From: VBAS01 sp035318985
GTDB taxonomy: Bacteria; Bacteroidota; Bacteroidia; Chitinophagales; Chitinophagaceae
Length of the DNA stretch: 64,000 bases
Direction of reading: 5' to 3'
Assembly (NCBI GenBank): GCA_035318985.1
Contig: DATHDP010000104.1
Location: 1-64,000, forward strand
Shown here piece by piece: positions 26,028-35,077 of the stretch (positions within the stretch are counted from its first letter, which is position 1; each line of letters begins with the position of its first letter). Under the pieces are notes generated by a model. The model ran no database searches. It was not told where the DNA came from and saw only the letters and a program-made list of their open reading frames with translations. The translations under genes were made by a program, and so were the position numbers.

Positions 26028-27197
26028 ATGAAAAGAATTTCCTCCTTAAAAACAGTACTTATTTTATTAATTGGATTTCTTCTCTCAATTACTATTATTC
26101 AATGTACCAAAACAGGTGTAATGGCTAAACAGTTAAATAGAAATATTTCGCCTGACTCAACAGTGTTTGCTGCATTTTATGATTTTACAAAGGTCACCCC
26201 CAGTGATATTGTTCCTGATTTCAACGACAGCATCGTAAGCAAGGGAGTGCAAAGCATTATAAAAGAGTATTGCGGCATCTCTACTTGTCATGGAGGCCCA
26301 ATCAATCCTAAGCTTTCAACATATGAGGAGATAACCAATCTTGTGTTCCCGGGAAATCCTGAGGCTAGTAAGTTATGGAACCTGTTAACAACAAATGATC
26401 TGAATAAAGCAATGCCGCCGGTAAATGCAGTTCATGAAGTGGCGTCGGGCGATAAACTGAAAATCTATAATTGGATAAAAAATGGCGCTAAAACTACACC
26501 AGATATTGCAGACTTCAGACCAGCAGCCATACATATTATTACAACTGGATGCACTTCCGGTAATTGTCATAACGTTGCGACGTCTACTGGTTCATGGGCA
26601 AGAAAAGGTTTGATCGCTGTTACATCAGCCGATACCACAACATTTGCTTTGGTCAGGCCCCCAAGTGTAACTTATTATTGCCAGCTTTCAAATGTCACAT
26701 TACGCAACCAGGTTTGGAATGCGTACAAAGACAGTGTAAGAAAGTTTTACAGCGATACACTTGCTTTTGCAAGTTTCAGGCCTTACAAAACATTCAGCAC
26801 TCCGGTAGTTTCTTCAAGTGTTCGTGGCTCATTAAGTTCTTATGATGATATTCTTTTGGACATTAATTATCCAAAGGCTTTACGAAGCAACAGTACTGTA
26901 GTATATAGCAGCAATGGAAATAATTTTTATGTAAGAGGAAATAATCTGAATTCAACAAGCTCACTCGTTTCAAGAATTGATTCCACCATGCTTCTTGCAA
27001 ATCCATTTACAGGAGTATTTGCTACTTCTCACCAGGGAGATATGGCTTATAGTGATGGCGGTCTAACCAGGAATGATATTGCTCTTATTAAGGCCTGGTA
27101 TTTTACTGATCCTAATATTCCGGATATATGGAAATATGGTAAGAACAATGCAGGTATTTTCAAATACAGGAAATCAGCAACTATCATCAAGAAATAA
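26028..27197 (+). CDS. Lipoprotein with two CX4CH haem-like motifs
   Basis: A 389-residue predicted lipoprotein (Cys26 after IIQ). Two possible haem sites have an unusual four-residue spacer: C82-GIST-C87-H88 and C175-TSGN-C180-H181. The surrounding pattern (VQSIIKEYCGISTCHGG, LWNLLTTNDLNKAMPP) resembles cytochrome-like domains of surface or periplasmic Bacteroidota proteins. The start is set at ATG 26028 because it directly precedes the signal peptide. The longer frame from 25926 adds 34 residues without a signal. The gene is followed after 26 bases by a second protein of the same kind. Confidence 0.7.
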   Translation: MKRISSLKTVLILLIGFLLSITIIQCTKTGVMAKQLNRNISPDSTVFAAFYDFTKVTPSDIVPDFNDSIVSKGVQSIIKEYCGISTCHGGPINPKLSTYEEITNLVFPGNPEASKLWNLLTTNDLNKAMPPVNAVHEVASGDKLKIYNWIKNGAKTTPDIADFRPAAIHIITTGCTSGNCHNVATSTGSWARKGLIAVTSADTTTFALVRPPSVTYYCQLSNVTLRNQVWNAYKDSVRKFYSDTLAFASFRPYKTFSTPVVSSSVRGSLSSYDDILLDINYPKALRSNSTVVYSSNGNNFYVRGNNLNSTSSLVSRIDSTMLLANPFTGVFATSHQGDMAYSDGGLTRNDIALIKAWYFTDPNIPDIWKYGKNNAGIFKYRKSATIIKK

Positions 27198-27223
27198 ATT
27201 ATTAATAAAAAAATACCAGGTAT

Positions 27224-27883
27224 ATGAAAAAAGGAATCATCTTAACAACACTAGCAGGATTACTGGTAATATATATATCATCGTGTTACAATAATAAATC
27301 AGATATACCAGGTTTACCGAAAGTATCTTTTTTAAGAGATGTTGTCCCGGTGGTAACATCAGGAGCCTGTGGCTGCCATAACAATGTAAATGCAAACAGT
27401 ACCAGCAATAATGCAATTGCATTCTCATTGCCGGATACTGTAATAAATGGTCAAATAGTAAGAAGACCTAAATCAGATGCAATAGTGGCAAGAGTTGATA
27501 CAATTGCGCAATGGGCAAATGATAAAATTTCTCACCCGGGCGGCGGCAATGTTTTCCTGACTGAAAATCAAAAAATACTATTCAGGAAATGGAAAGAACA
27601 GGGACAACCTTACGATGGAGGTGAAATAGTATGTGATGTTACCGGCAGTATTAAATACTCAACACATATAGTTTCTATTTATAATGGTACATGTAAGTCT
27701 GCAGGCTGTCATGGTGGTCGTGGGCCGGTTCTTGATTACAACAAGATGGTTGCAGACAAAAATACTTTATTAGTTATGATGAATAGTGGCGGAAGCAGTG
27801 GCCATCCGGGTGGTGTGATAGGTTTATCATCCTGCGTCACCAATACCTTTAAAACATGGATCGTACAGGGACAACCTCAATAA
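27224..27883 (+). CDS. Lipoprotein with CX4CH and CXCH motifs
   Basis: A 219-residue predicted lipoprotein (Cys21 in YISSC). The N-terminal half starts like a cytochrome domain (SFLRDVVPVV) but has C49-G-C51-H52, a one-residue spacer. The C-terminal half has C157-KSAG-C162-H163. It shares the CX4CH form with the preceding protein and lies between it and a DUF5777 barrel gene, so the three probably form one operon. Whether haem is attached needs experiment. Confidence 0.7.
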   Translation: MKKGIILTTLAGLLVIYISSCYNNKSDIPGLPKVSFLRDVVPVVTSGACGCHNNVNANSTSNNAIAFSLPDTVINGQIVRRPKSDAIVARVDTIAQWANDKISHPGGGNVFLTENQKILFRKWKEQGQPYDGGEIVCDVTGSIKYSTHIVSIYNGTCKSAGCHGGRGPVLDYNKMVADKNTLLVMMNSGGSSGHPGGVIGLSSCVTNTFKTWIVQGQPQ

Positions 27884-27934
27884 TTTATTCATCCAATAAC
27901 GGAAAAGAAACATTTATAATTTAAAAAAGCTGAT

Positions 27935-28867
27935 ATGAAAAAGATATTATCACTTTTAGTTTTTACCTCAGCATTCTTTCTTACTTCTTTCGGACAAGAT
28001 AGCCTGGCTGATGCGACAGTTGTAAAACCGAAAAAGAAAGTCAAATCGACTTTTAATTCCAGCCATATAATTAATATGCACAGCGTTGAAATAGTTCCAA
28101 AAGGAAACCTCCAGTTTATGATTGCACACCATTTTGGAGTGATATGGAATAAAGAGCAGGATGCCGGTCAGAACCTGGCCCAGGTATTTGGTTTTAACTC
28201 TGGTATTGCGCATACCTACCTGTCATTTGATTATTCTCCGACAAATTTTGCTAATGTTGGATTTGCATTAACCGGTAATTCAATGTTTGAAGGATGGGCA
28301 AAATTTAAGATCTTGAAACAAGCTGGTAAACAAAACAGCCCGGTTTCGATCGGATGGATCTCACTGGTAAATATCGATGCACAATCGAACCCTGTCGATA
28401 CGATTGAGGAAAATAAACTGGGTTGGAATAAATTCACATACATGCACCAGTTGCTTATAGCCCGAAAGTTTTCAAAAACTTTTTCATTGCAGATCATGCC
28501 GACATATATTCACTATAATATAGTACCGTATGGAATGGAGAACAGCAATGATATTTTTTCTTTAGGAATGGGAGCAAAATACCAGCTTTCACCAAATAAG
28601 GCGTTAACATTTGAATATTCCCACCAATTCAATATGTATGAGAATGTAATTACCAAAACCGGGAATATAGTTAATTACGAACCTGATCTTTTGGCTCTTG
28701 GTCTTGAATTCAATACCGGCGGACACGTATTCCAATTCTTTGTTGGTAACACAACGGCCGCTACAAACATTGAACAGCTTACCAGGAATACAAACTTTAT
28801 TAAAGATGGAAAATTTGCTTTGGGATTCAGAATGAACAGAAGTTTTTATCTCGGCAAAAAAGAATAA
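27935..28867 (+). CDS. DUF5777 family beta-barrel protein
   Basis: A 310-residue predicted outer-membrane barrel with a signal peptide (1-20, ending TSFGQ). The DUF5777 pattern is seen in HSVEIVPKGNLQFMIAHHFGVIWN, NVGFALTGNSMFEGWAKFKIL and a C-terminal GFRMNRSFYLGKKE. It is third in the operon after the two CX4CH lipoproteins and may be their outer-membrane scaffold or channel. That role is inferred from position. Confidence 0.85.
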   Translation: MKKILSLLVFTSAFFLTSFGQDSLADATVVKPKKKVKSTFNSSHIINMHSVEIVPKGNLQFMIAHHFGVIWNKEQDAGQNLAQVFGFNSGIAHTYLSFDYSPTNFANVGFALTGNSMFEGWAKFKILKQAGKQNSPVSIGWISLVNIDAQSNPVDTIEENKLGWNKFTYMHQLLIARKFSKTFSLQIMPTYIHYNIVPYGMENSNDIFSLGMGAKYQLSPNKALTFEYSHQFNMYENVITKTGNIVNYEPDLLALGLEFNTGGHVFQFFVGNTTAATNIEQLTRNTNFIKDGKFALGFRMNRSFYLGKKE

Positions 28868-28888
28868 GGATTTAAAAACATTTTTACA

Positions 28889-28919
28889 AGAGGCTGAAAT
28901 TTTTCGGTCTCTTTTTTTT
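28889..28919 (+). terminator. Terminator after the DUF5777 gene
   Basis: An 11-bp stem with two G-T pairs (28889-28899 with 28902-28912) is followed by seven Ts. Confidence 0.75.
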
Positions 28920-29043
28920 ATGCATTATCTTTTTATCAAATGTCGGATTATCTGTACTTTTTAAATAGATCTACCACTTACATTTAACTACTCAACATTT
29001 CTTTTGGGTATTCTCATCATGATACCTGTGTGAATTTCGGAAT

Positions 29044-30315
29044 TCACTTATATCGTTCAAAAAAAGACTTTTCCAGGCTTTCCCTGTGATCAGGGTGTGC
29101 AATACTTATCAAAGATTTTCCTCTTTGCTTCAGGCTTTTTCCAAATAAGTCTATTGCTCCGTATTCTGTCACAACCCAATGAACATGACCTCTCGTAGTA
29201 ACTACGCCTGCCCCTTCTTTTAAGAAAGCCACGATTCGTGATTGTCCTTTAGAAGTTACTGATGGTAAGGCAATGATCGGCTTGCCATCTTCTGATAAGG
29301 AAGCTCCACGCATAAAATCCATCTGGCCGCCAATGCCTGAATATTGATATGTACCAATAGAATCAGCGCATACCTGCCCGGTAAGATCAATTTCAATAGC
29401 GCTATTGATAGCAGTTGCTTTGGGATTTTGCCTTATTACACTGGTGTCATTTACATAAGCAATATCCATTACCCTGATGGATGGGTTATCATTTACAAAA
29501 TCATAGAGTTTTTTTGTGCCTGCCATAAAACCGGTAACGGAACGGCCAACATTTAATTTTTTAAGACTGTTATTAATGATGCCTTTTTCTAAAAGCGGGA
29601 TAATGCCATCTGATAACATTTCCGTATGAATGCCAAGATTTTTATGATCCTGTAGATTTTGTAATACCTGGTCAGGAATGCTTCCAATACCCATTTGCAG
29701 CGTAGCCCCGTCGTCAATAAGCGCTGCAACATTTTTTCCAATTCTGATCATTGCATCATTTGCTTTGGAAGAATAATCCACTTCGGGCAGATCAGTTTCA
29801 TGCCAAACCAATGAATGTATTTTTTTGATATGCAGAAAACCATCACCATGTGTTCGTGGCATTTTGGGGTTTACCTGTGCGATGATTATTTTGGAAGTCT
29901 CTACCGCTGCTTTAGCTATGTCCACCGAAGTGCCTAGCGTACAATAGCCATGTGCATCCGGTGGTGAAACCTGTATCAAAGCAACATCAATAGGTAAAAT
30001 ATTTTTTCGGAACAATTGGGGTATTTGGCTGAGAAATACAGGAACATAATCTCCATCGCTGCTGTTTACCACTGATCGTGTATTTGCAGACACGAATAAT
30101 GAATTAAAGAAAAAGCTTTTCCTGTATTCAGATTTATCGAAATCAATATCTCCGAGATTAGTGATACTTATCAGCTCTATATTCTCAAGCTCGTCATGCC
30201 TGTTTTGAAGTTCTTTAACCAAATGCACTGGGGTAGCGGCGCTGCCATGAATAAAAACCCTATTACCGGATTTCACAATTTTTACTGCTTCTTTTGCCGA
30301 TATATATTCGATCAT
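29044..30315 (-). CDS. Acetyl-CoA hydrolase/transferase family CoA-transferase
   Basis: A 423-residue class I CoA-transferase of the 4-hydroxybutyrate/acetate type. The N-terminal half has the nucleotide-like fold (GNRVFIHGSAATPVHLVKEL). The C-terminal half carries the probable catalytic Glu in NSAIEIDLTGQVCADSIG and the glycine motif GIGGQMDFMRGA, then GVVTTRGHVHWVVTEYGAIDL. It transfers CoA between acetyl-CoA and a short carboxylic acid; which one is not clear. A possible 45-codon gene lies 13 bases upstream. Confidence 0.92.
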   Translation of the reverse strand: MIEYISAKEAVKIVKSGNRVFIHGSAATPVHLVKELQNRHDELENIELISITNLGDIDFDKSEYRKSFFFNSLFVSANTRSVVNSSDGDYVPVFLSQIPQLFRKNILPIDVALIQVSPPDAHGYCTLGTSVDIAKAAVETSKIIIAQVNPKMPRTHGDGFLHIKKIHSLVWHETDLPEVDYSSKANDAMIRIGKNVAALIDDGATLQMGIGSIPDQVLQNLQDHKNLGIHTEMLSDGIIPLLEKGIINNSLKKLNVGRSVTGFMAGTKKLYDFVNDNPSIRVMDIAYVNDTSVIRQNPKATAINSAIEIDLTGQVCADSIGTYQYSGIGGQMDFMRGASLSEDGKPIIALPSVTSKGQSRIVAFLKEGAGVVTTRGHVHWVVTEYGAIDLFGKSLKQRGKSLISIAHPDHRESLEKSFFERYK

Positions 30316-30328
30316 TGGGTCTTAAATT

Positions 30329-30466
30329 TTAGGAAAATATGGATTCCGGATATTGTGGTTGATAGATATTTTTAAAAAGTAATTGTCTTTTTTCAACCTC
30401 TAATGGCATTTTCTTTTCCAACTCAGTTAATTGCTGTTGTATTTGTCGTAACGGGTCAGGTTTCAT
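30329..30466 (-). CDS. Possible 45-residue protein upstream of the CoA-transferase
   Basis: An open frame with ATG at 30464-30466 and TAA at 30329-30331. The product is charged and Gln-rich at the N-terminus (MKPDPLRQIQQQLTELEKK) and would form a short amphipathic helix. Its stop is 13 bases before the CoA-transferase ATG on the same strand. No family is known. The composition is protein-like, but the length makes it uncertain. Confidence 0.4.
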   Translation of the reverse strand: MKPDPLRQIQQQLTELEKKMPLEVEKRQLLFKNIYQPQYPESIFS

Positions 30467-30533
30467 GCGCAATTAAAAATAAAAAAGGATAAAAATAGTA
30501 GTAAAGTTTTTCTTTAAGGATAGCCGTCAGTTA

Positions 30534-31589
30534 TTAATATAAGAGATTCTTTAACTTTTCAAGATTGGCAATTAAGATCTTTCCGTCTTTTATTTCAATA
30601 AGTTTTTCAGCTTTAAAATCACTAAGCGTCCTGATCAATGATTCGGTTGCAGTACCAATGTAATGAGCAATATCATCCCTTGAAATTTCGATCGGTTTAT
30701 TTTGTCCGCCGGTATTAAATTTTTCCCGGATATCAACCAATGCTTTTGCTACACGTTTACGCAAAGAACTGTATGCGAGATTAAGCAACCTGTCTTCTTT
30801 ATCCTTTACATTTTTTGTTATCATGCGGATGAATTTTGCTGCAATACTCAGATCCCCAAAGATCATTTTGTGAAAATCTTCGCGGGGTATTTGCATGATC
30901 TCGGAATCTTCAAGTATAACAGCGCTGTCGTCATAATTTTTATCTTCTATCAAAGCAGAATGACCTATGAAATCTCCTTCACTAAAAAGATCGGTTATAT
31001 ATTCTTTACCATCTTCATGTGTTTTAAAACCTTTCACCTTTCCTTTCACTACATAATATAAAAGTTTGGGCCGTTTTCCTTCCAGGTATAAAGATTGTTT
31101 TTTATTATACGATTCGATGCTGTATTGATCAGCAAGTTGTTTCATTAATCCACTATCTTTTACATCTTTTATGAATTGCGATAAGCCCTGCTGAGATGAA
31201 GAATATTTATTGCCCAGTATCTCTGTTTTTTTTAATCGCATTTCAATTGCATTCAACAGCTCAATATCTTCAAACGGCTTAGTAACATAATCATCAGCAC
31301 CCATTTCCATTCCTTTGCGGAAATCACTTCTTTCAGTTTTTGCCGTTAAAAATATAAAAGGAATAGCTTGTGTATTCTCATTTTTCCTTACCATATGAAG
31401 CACACCGTAACCATCCAGTTCGGGCATCATAATATCACAAACAATTACATCAGGCCTTTCTTTAATAGCAATATCAACTCCTTTTTTTCCGTTTTCAGCG
31501 GTAAAAGTTTTGTAGCCTGCAAGGTCTAATATTTCTGCTGTGTTTTCCCTAATGTCTTTATTGTCTTCTATTACAAGAATTGATTTCAT
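30534..31589 (-). CDS. Response regulator with receiver, cyclic-nucleotide-binding-like and Crp/Fnr DNA-binding domains
   Basis: A 351-residue transcription factor. The receiver domain (1-120) has the phospho-acceptor Asp52 in VIVCDIMMPELDG and the conserved Lys in YVTKPFEDIEL. A cNMP-binding-like domain (about 150-270) and a Crp-type helix-turn-helix (about 285-345, SRDDIAHYIGTATESLIRTLSDF) follow. The receiver-Crp/Fnr arrangement couples a two-component signal to a Crp-like regulator. No Fe-S cysteines are seen, so it is not a classical oxygen-sensing FNR. It overlaps the kinase gene by one base, marking a two-component pair. Confidence 0.93.
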   Translation of the reverse strand: MKSILVIEDNKDIRENTAEILDLAGYKTFTAENGKKGVDIAIKERPDVIVCDIMMPELDGYGVLHMVRKNENTQAIPFIFLTAKTERSDFRKGMEMGADDYVTKPFEDIELLNAIEMRLKKTEILGNKYSSSQQGLSQFIKDVKDSGLMKQLADQYSIESYNKKQSLYLEGKRPKLLYYVVKGKVKGFKTHEDGKEYITDLFSEGDFIGHSALIEDKNYDDSAVILEDSEIMQIPREDFHKMIFGDLSIAAKFIRMITKNVKDKEDRLLNLAYSSLRKRVAKALVDIREKFNTGGQNKPIEISRDDIAHYIGTATESLIRTLSDFKAEKLIEIKDGKILIANLEKLKNLLY

Positions 31590-32827
31590 TAGTTATTATT
31601 TGTTGCGTTTGGAAATGTTATGGTGATAGAAGTACCCTTTCCCAATGTGCTTTGCAAATCTACAGTTCCGTTTATTAGATCAATATATCTTTTTACAATA
31701 TGGAGTCCAAGCCCCGTTCCCTGTATATTGGTAACGTTTGATCCCCTGTAAAACATGGTAAATAAATGCTCCTGGTCTTTTTGGGAAATGCCAATTCCTT
31801 TATCTGCTACCGTTATTACATTTTTTTCACTGTCACTCTTTGCCGAGATTGTAATAGGCGAATCTTCTTCTGAAAACTTAGCTGCATTGCTTATCAGGTT
31901 GATCAGGATATTCCTCAGCAAATTTTTATCGGCATTTATCTTTTCCTCTCCTTCATATTTAAAATTAAATTTTTGTCCGGGCTTTAGAACCACTTTCACA
32001 TCTGCCAATGTTTCATCGATCATTTCCTTAAGATTGAACTCGCCAGGGTCGGTGGTGATACGGCCTTCATCTAGCTTCCCTAATGATAGAAAATCTTCAA
32101 GGATATCATTGAGATGTTTTACAGAATCTTTGATCCGGTCAATGTGCTTATTTCTTTTTTGCTGTTCTTCTTCTTTTGTATATTTTGAGATGAGTGCAGC
32201 GGAAGATAAAACGGCACTAAGCGGAGTTCTGAATTCATGCGAGGCCAGCGAAACAAAGCGGCTTTTTATTTCATTCAGCTGTTTTTCTTTATCCAATGCT
32301 TCGTGTAGTTCGGTTTGTGATTGTTCCAGTTTTTCCAGGGCCTCTTTGAGAATATGTGTTCGTTCGTCAACCTTTTTTTCAAGTTCGGTATTGAGTTTTC
32401 TTATTTCAAAAGTAACTTTTTCTAATTCATTTTGTTTCTTCACAAGAGTTTGCTCAGCTTCTTTTCTTAAAGTAATATCAACAATAAATGCGATGACAAA
32501 AAGCTCATCATTTTTTTTGTAATGACTTAAACTTATTTCAACAGGAAACTCTTCTCCATTTTTTTTTAATGCAAACAGGTCTCTGTTGGCGCCCATAGAA
32601 CGATTGGATGGTTTTTTGTGAAAGCCTTCACGCAATGCTTTATGCCCGGGTCTGAAATTACCGGGAATTAAAACTTCAACAGGAAGATTCTCTAATTCAC
32701 CCGCATTATAACCAAACATTCTTTCGGCAGCTGGATTTGCAAGTGCAATATGACCATTTCCATTGGTTAGTATGATACCTTCCGTTGCATTCTCAAAAAG
32801 CGATGTCATGTGTGCCTGGCCGAGCAT
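31589..32827 (-). CDS. Soluble PAS-domain sensor histidine kinase
   Basis: A 412-residue kinase without membrane spans. The PAS domain (about 8-120) has EGIILTNGNGHIALANPAAERMFGY. A coiled coil (125-188) precedes the HisKA domain with phospho-acceptor His197 in SLASHEFRTPLSAVL. The HATPase domain (about 300-410) has LISNAAKFSEED, DKGIGIS and GTGLGLHIVK. A cytoplasmic signal such as redox state or gas is likely but unproven. It is the partner of the downstream receiver-Crp regulator. Confidence 0.93.
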   Translation of the reverse strand: MLGQAHMTSLFENATEGIILTNGNGHIALANPAAERMFGYNAGELENLPVEVLIPGNFRPGHKALREGFHKKPSNRSMGANRDLFALKKNGEEFPVEISLSHYKKNDELFVIAFIVDITLRKEAEQTLVKKQNELEKVTFEIRKLNTELEKKVDERTHILKEALEKLEQSQTELHEALDKEKQLNEIKSRFVSLASHEFRTPLSAVLSSAALISKYTKEEEQQKRNKHIDRIKDSVKHLNDILEDFLSLGKLDEGRITTDPGEFNLKEMIDETLADVKVVLKPGQKFNFKYEGEEKINADKNLLRNILINLISNAAKFSEEDSPITISAKSDSEKNVITVADKGIGISQKDQEHLFTMFYRGSNVTNIQGTGLGLHIVKRYIDLINGTVDLQSTLGKGTSITITFPNATNNN

Positions 32828-32901
32828 AGATAAACTGCATTTGTATTTAATCTCAAAGTAGCCAATGTAGCTAAAAGAATAAAATGAAAAAATGTTCTAT
32901 A

Positions 32902-33432
32902 TTAAACCATTTCTGGCTCACGCATTTCAGTAAATGTTCTTACAGCCTCAATGATAGGAAGCGCATTTTCTTTTTTTACATGATCCAAATCGGTAAGCAT
33001 TGTTTTTTTCTCGACCGGATCTTTTGTAAGTTTTGCACCCATTTTAAGCATTAACCTGTCCCATGCAGAAAGATTTCTTATGATCATTCTTCCTGGTAAA
33101 TAATAAAACCTGATCTTTTGCAGAATATCGGGAGGAAGGGATGCCTTATTATAACTTTCTCTTTTTTCTATTTGCTCGGGAGGTGATGCAGATAGCTGGA
33201 AGAAAAGTATCTTTTTATTCTGCAATAAGTCAAAATTTTTCTTTAACCAGTCTTTTATTTCCAGTTTCCCGATATATACACTTGATCCAAGAATAAAATA
33301 ATCATACTTCGGTAACTCATCAACCGGGAAACGATCAGCTGAAGCCACTGGTAATTGCAGTTCTTGCCCTATCCACATCGCATATTGTTTGGTGGCCCCG
33401 TATTTGCCTTTATAGATTACAAGCCCTTTCAT
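32902..33432 (-). CDS. Flavodoxin-domain protein (HemG-like)
   Basis: A 176-residue protein with the FMN phosphate loop YKGKYGATKQYA and the flavodoxin-like segment DYFILGSSVYIGKLE. It resembles menaquinone-dependent protoporphyrinogen dehydrogenase (HemG) and related quinone reductases, but the C-terminal part is not clearly diagnostic. It sits between the two-component genes and the OsmC gene in an all-minus block with a redox theme. Confidence 0.8.
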   Translation of the reverse strand: MKGLVIYKGKYGATKQYAMWIGQELQLPVASADRFPVDELPKYDYFILGSSVYIGKLEIKDWLKKNFDLLQNKKILFFQLSASPPEQIEKRESYNKASLPPDILQKIRFYYLPGRMIIRNLSAWDRLMLKMGAKLTKDPVEKKTMLTDLDHVKKENALPIIEAVRTFTEMREPEMV

Positions 33433-33466
33433 AATTTTTAGTTTTAGAAATTAAAAATATTATTGA

Positions 33467-33937
33467 TTAAGCAGCGTAATTGATCACATGTTGTTTTGCA
33501 ATTACGACTTCAGGATGTTGTACGATCTCGGCATTAACAGAATTAGAAATAAGACAATATTTTTTTGCTTTTTCCATTGCTACTTTTGCTCTTTCCACAT
33601 CAAAATCATTACCCACAAATGCTTTCGGATAAATATGTATGTAAGTGAATTTGTATTTGCCATCTACTATCTCTACCTGGCCCGTTGCAGTGCATTCAAA
33701 ACCTGTATTTTCAATCTTCATTTTATTTACAAATACCAGGTAAGTGCTCATAAAGCAACTTGTAATCGAGCTTAGAAATAAATGTTCAGGGCTCCATTCA
33801 CCTTCGGGTCCACCAAATTCCTGTGGCGTGGATACCGAAAAGGATTTTAATGAAGGTGAACCAACAATCCCAATCTTGTCTGCAGACCAATAAAGATCTG
33901 TTGTAAATATGATAGGTTTATTATTTTTTAATGGCAT
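33467..33937 (-). CDS. OsmC family protein
   Basis: A 156-residue OsmC/Ohr-fold protein. The family pattern is GPEGEWSPEHLFLSSITSCFMSTYLVFVNK with one Cys in SSITSC, and a second Cys lies near the end (KKYCLISNSV). The pair would be the catalytic thiols of a hydroperoxide reductase. It is 34 bases upstream of the flavodoxin gene and probably co-transcribed with it. The substrate is not known. Confidence 0.9.
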   Translation of the reverse strand: MPLKNNKPIIFTTDLYWSADKIGIVGSPSLKSFSVSTPQEFGGPEGEWSPEHLFLSSITSCFMSTYLVFVNKMKIENTGFECTATGQVEIVDGKYKFTYIHIYPKAFVGNDFDVERAKVAMEKAKKYCLISNSVNAEIVQHPEVVIAKQHVINYAA

Positions 33938-34042
33938 AGTATAGCTTATTTATAAACAAAACTATCCATATGGTAAAACAGAAGTAATGACTTGAATCAA
34001 TGAAAAGGATGATTTATGAAGAATGCGAAAAAAAGATTCTTG

Positions 34043-34795
34043 TTACTTATCTTTTAAAAGCTCCTGTTCCATCGCAATTGCTTTTGGAAAAAGAATATTG
34101 CTTTCAAGATGTATATGTTGCACAAGGTCCTTGTCGAGCTCCTTAAGTTTAGAAAATGTTACCTTATGAGTGATACATGAATTCTCAGGTGGAGTATAGT
34201 TATTTGTTATTGTTCTGAGTCTGTTCAGATTTTGTCCCGTAGTTTCATGTTCTTTTAGCATTACTTCTTCAAGTGGTTTGCGCAGTGTTCTTATAAAAAG
34301 TCTTGCATAAGATTCCCGGTGTTTGTAAGCATGGTTGATCTGTTTAGTATAAGGAAAGTAGATATTTTCTTCCTGTCTCATGTGAGGTGGCATCTCTTTC
34401 ATAAAACGCTCAATGATATTCTCGATCTCTTCAAGGTCAGGGAATTTTTTTCTGTGGCCATCCAGGAACTTTTTTACCTGCTCCTGTACTTCAGGTAAAG
34501 CTCTTTCAAGATACCGATGATGAACATTTAAAATATAATCGGCAAGGAAATCGATATCCCATTGATCGAAATCGATTGCCGCATTCGAAGGTGATTGCCG
34601 GACGATCTTTCTCAGGTCATTTATCACTTCATTTGTTTCTAAATTTTTATTTTGACAAACCATCTCGAGTGACCATTTACCGCCACAACAAAAATCTATA
34701 TCATATTTTCTAAATATTTCAGCCGTACGATAATCATGTTTTACGATATCCGTCACAAAAGAAAAGGGTTCTATTTTATAAATATTTTGATACAT
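34043..34795 (-). CDS. ric: Iron-sulfur cluster repair di-iron protein (RIC/ScdA/YtfE)
   Basis: A 250-residue protein that restores Fe-S clusters damaged by nitric oxide or peroxide. The N-terminal ScdA_N domain (about 1-70) has AEIFRKYDIDFCCGGKWSLE with Cys36-Cys37. The hemerythrin-like domain (about 90-245) carries His and Glu ligands in NVHHRYLERALPEV, PHMRQEENIYFPY, KEHETTGQNLNRL and VQHIHLESNILFPKAI. It fits the stress theme of the block. The symbol is descriptive. Confidence 0.95.
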   Translation of the reverse strand: MYQNIYKIEPFSFVTDIVKHDYRTAEIFRKYDIDFCCGGKWSLEMVCQNKNLETNEVINDLRKIVRQSPSNAAIDFDQWDIDFLADYILNVHHRYLERALPEVQEQVKKFLDGHRKKFPDLEEIENIIERFMKEMPPHMRQEENIYFPYTKQINHAYKHRESYARLFIRTLRKPLEEVMLKEHETTGQNLNRLRTITNNYTPPENSCITHKVTFSKLKELDKDLVQHIHLESNILFPKAIAMEQELLKDK

Positions 34796-35077
34796 AACTC
34801 TTACTCCTGATCACTAATCAATATTAACTGGATAAAAAAAGAGAAAACATGACTTTCATCATCATGAAAAAATTTATCAAAATTAATCTTGCTGTTTTCG
34901 TATACAGGTGAGTAAACTCATCCCATTTTTTGACACATATCATGTTTGGGCGCCATGGCGTCGATACTCTTCTTAAATCTTTAAAAAAAAAGGATATTTG
35001 TATCTTAAAAAGCGACTCAACGCATCCTTTCGCTAAGTCTTTACGATTCAAATCTATTCAGGTTAAAAGAGCTTTTT
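34796..35077. other. Divergent intergenic region between RIC gene and Cys-rich barrel gene
   Basis: About 280 bases with no credible gene. It contains a 10-bp GC-rich palindrome, cgccatggcg (34951-34960), in otherwise AT-rich DNA, and the pattern TGAT-N5-ATCA (around 34807-34820), whose spacing is one base too long for a Crp/FNR site. No clear promoter boxes are visible. Confidence 0.4.

Noticed and set aside
31755..32522. 255-codon frame antisense to the histidine kinase
   Set aside because: The translation is a Ser/Phe-rich shadow of a clearly conserved kinase in the other strand, with no domain or start context of its own.
34807..34820. TGAT-N5-ATCA before the RIC gene as an FNR site
   Set aside because: The spacer is five bases rather than the four required for a Crp/FNR-type operator.
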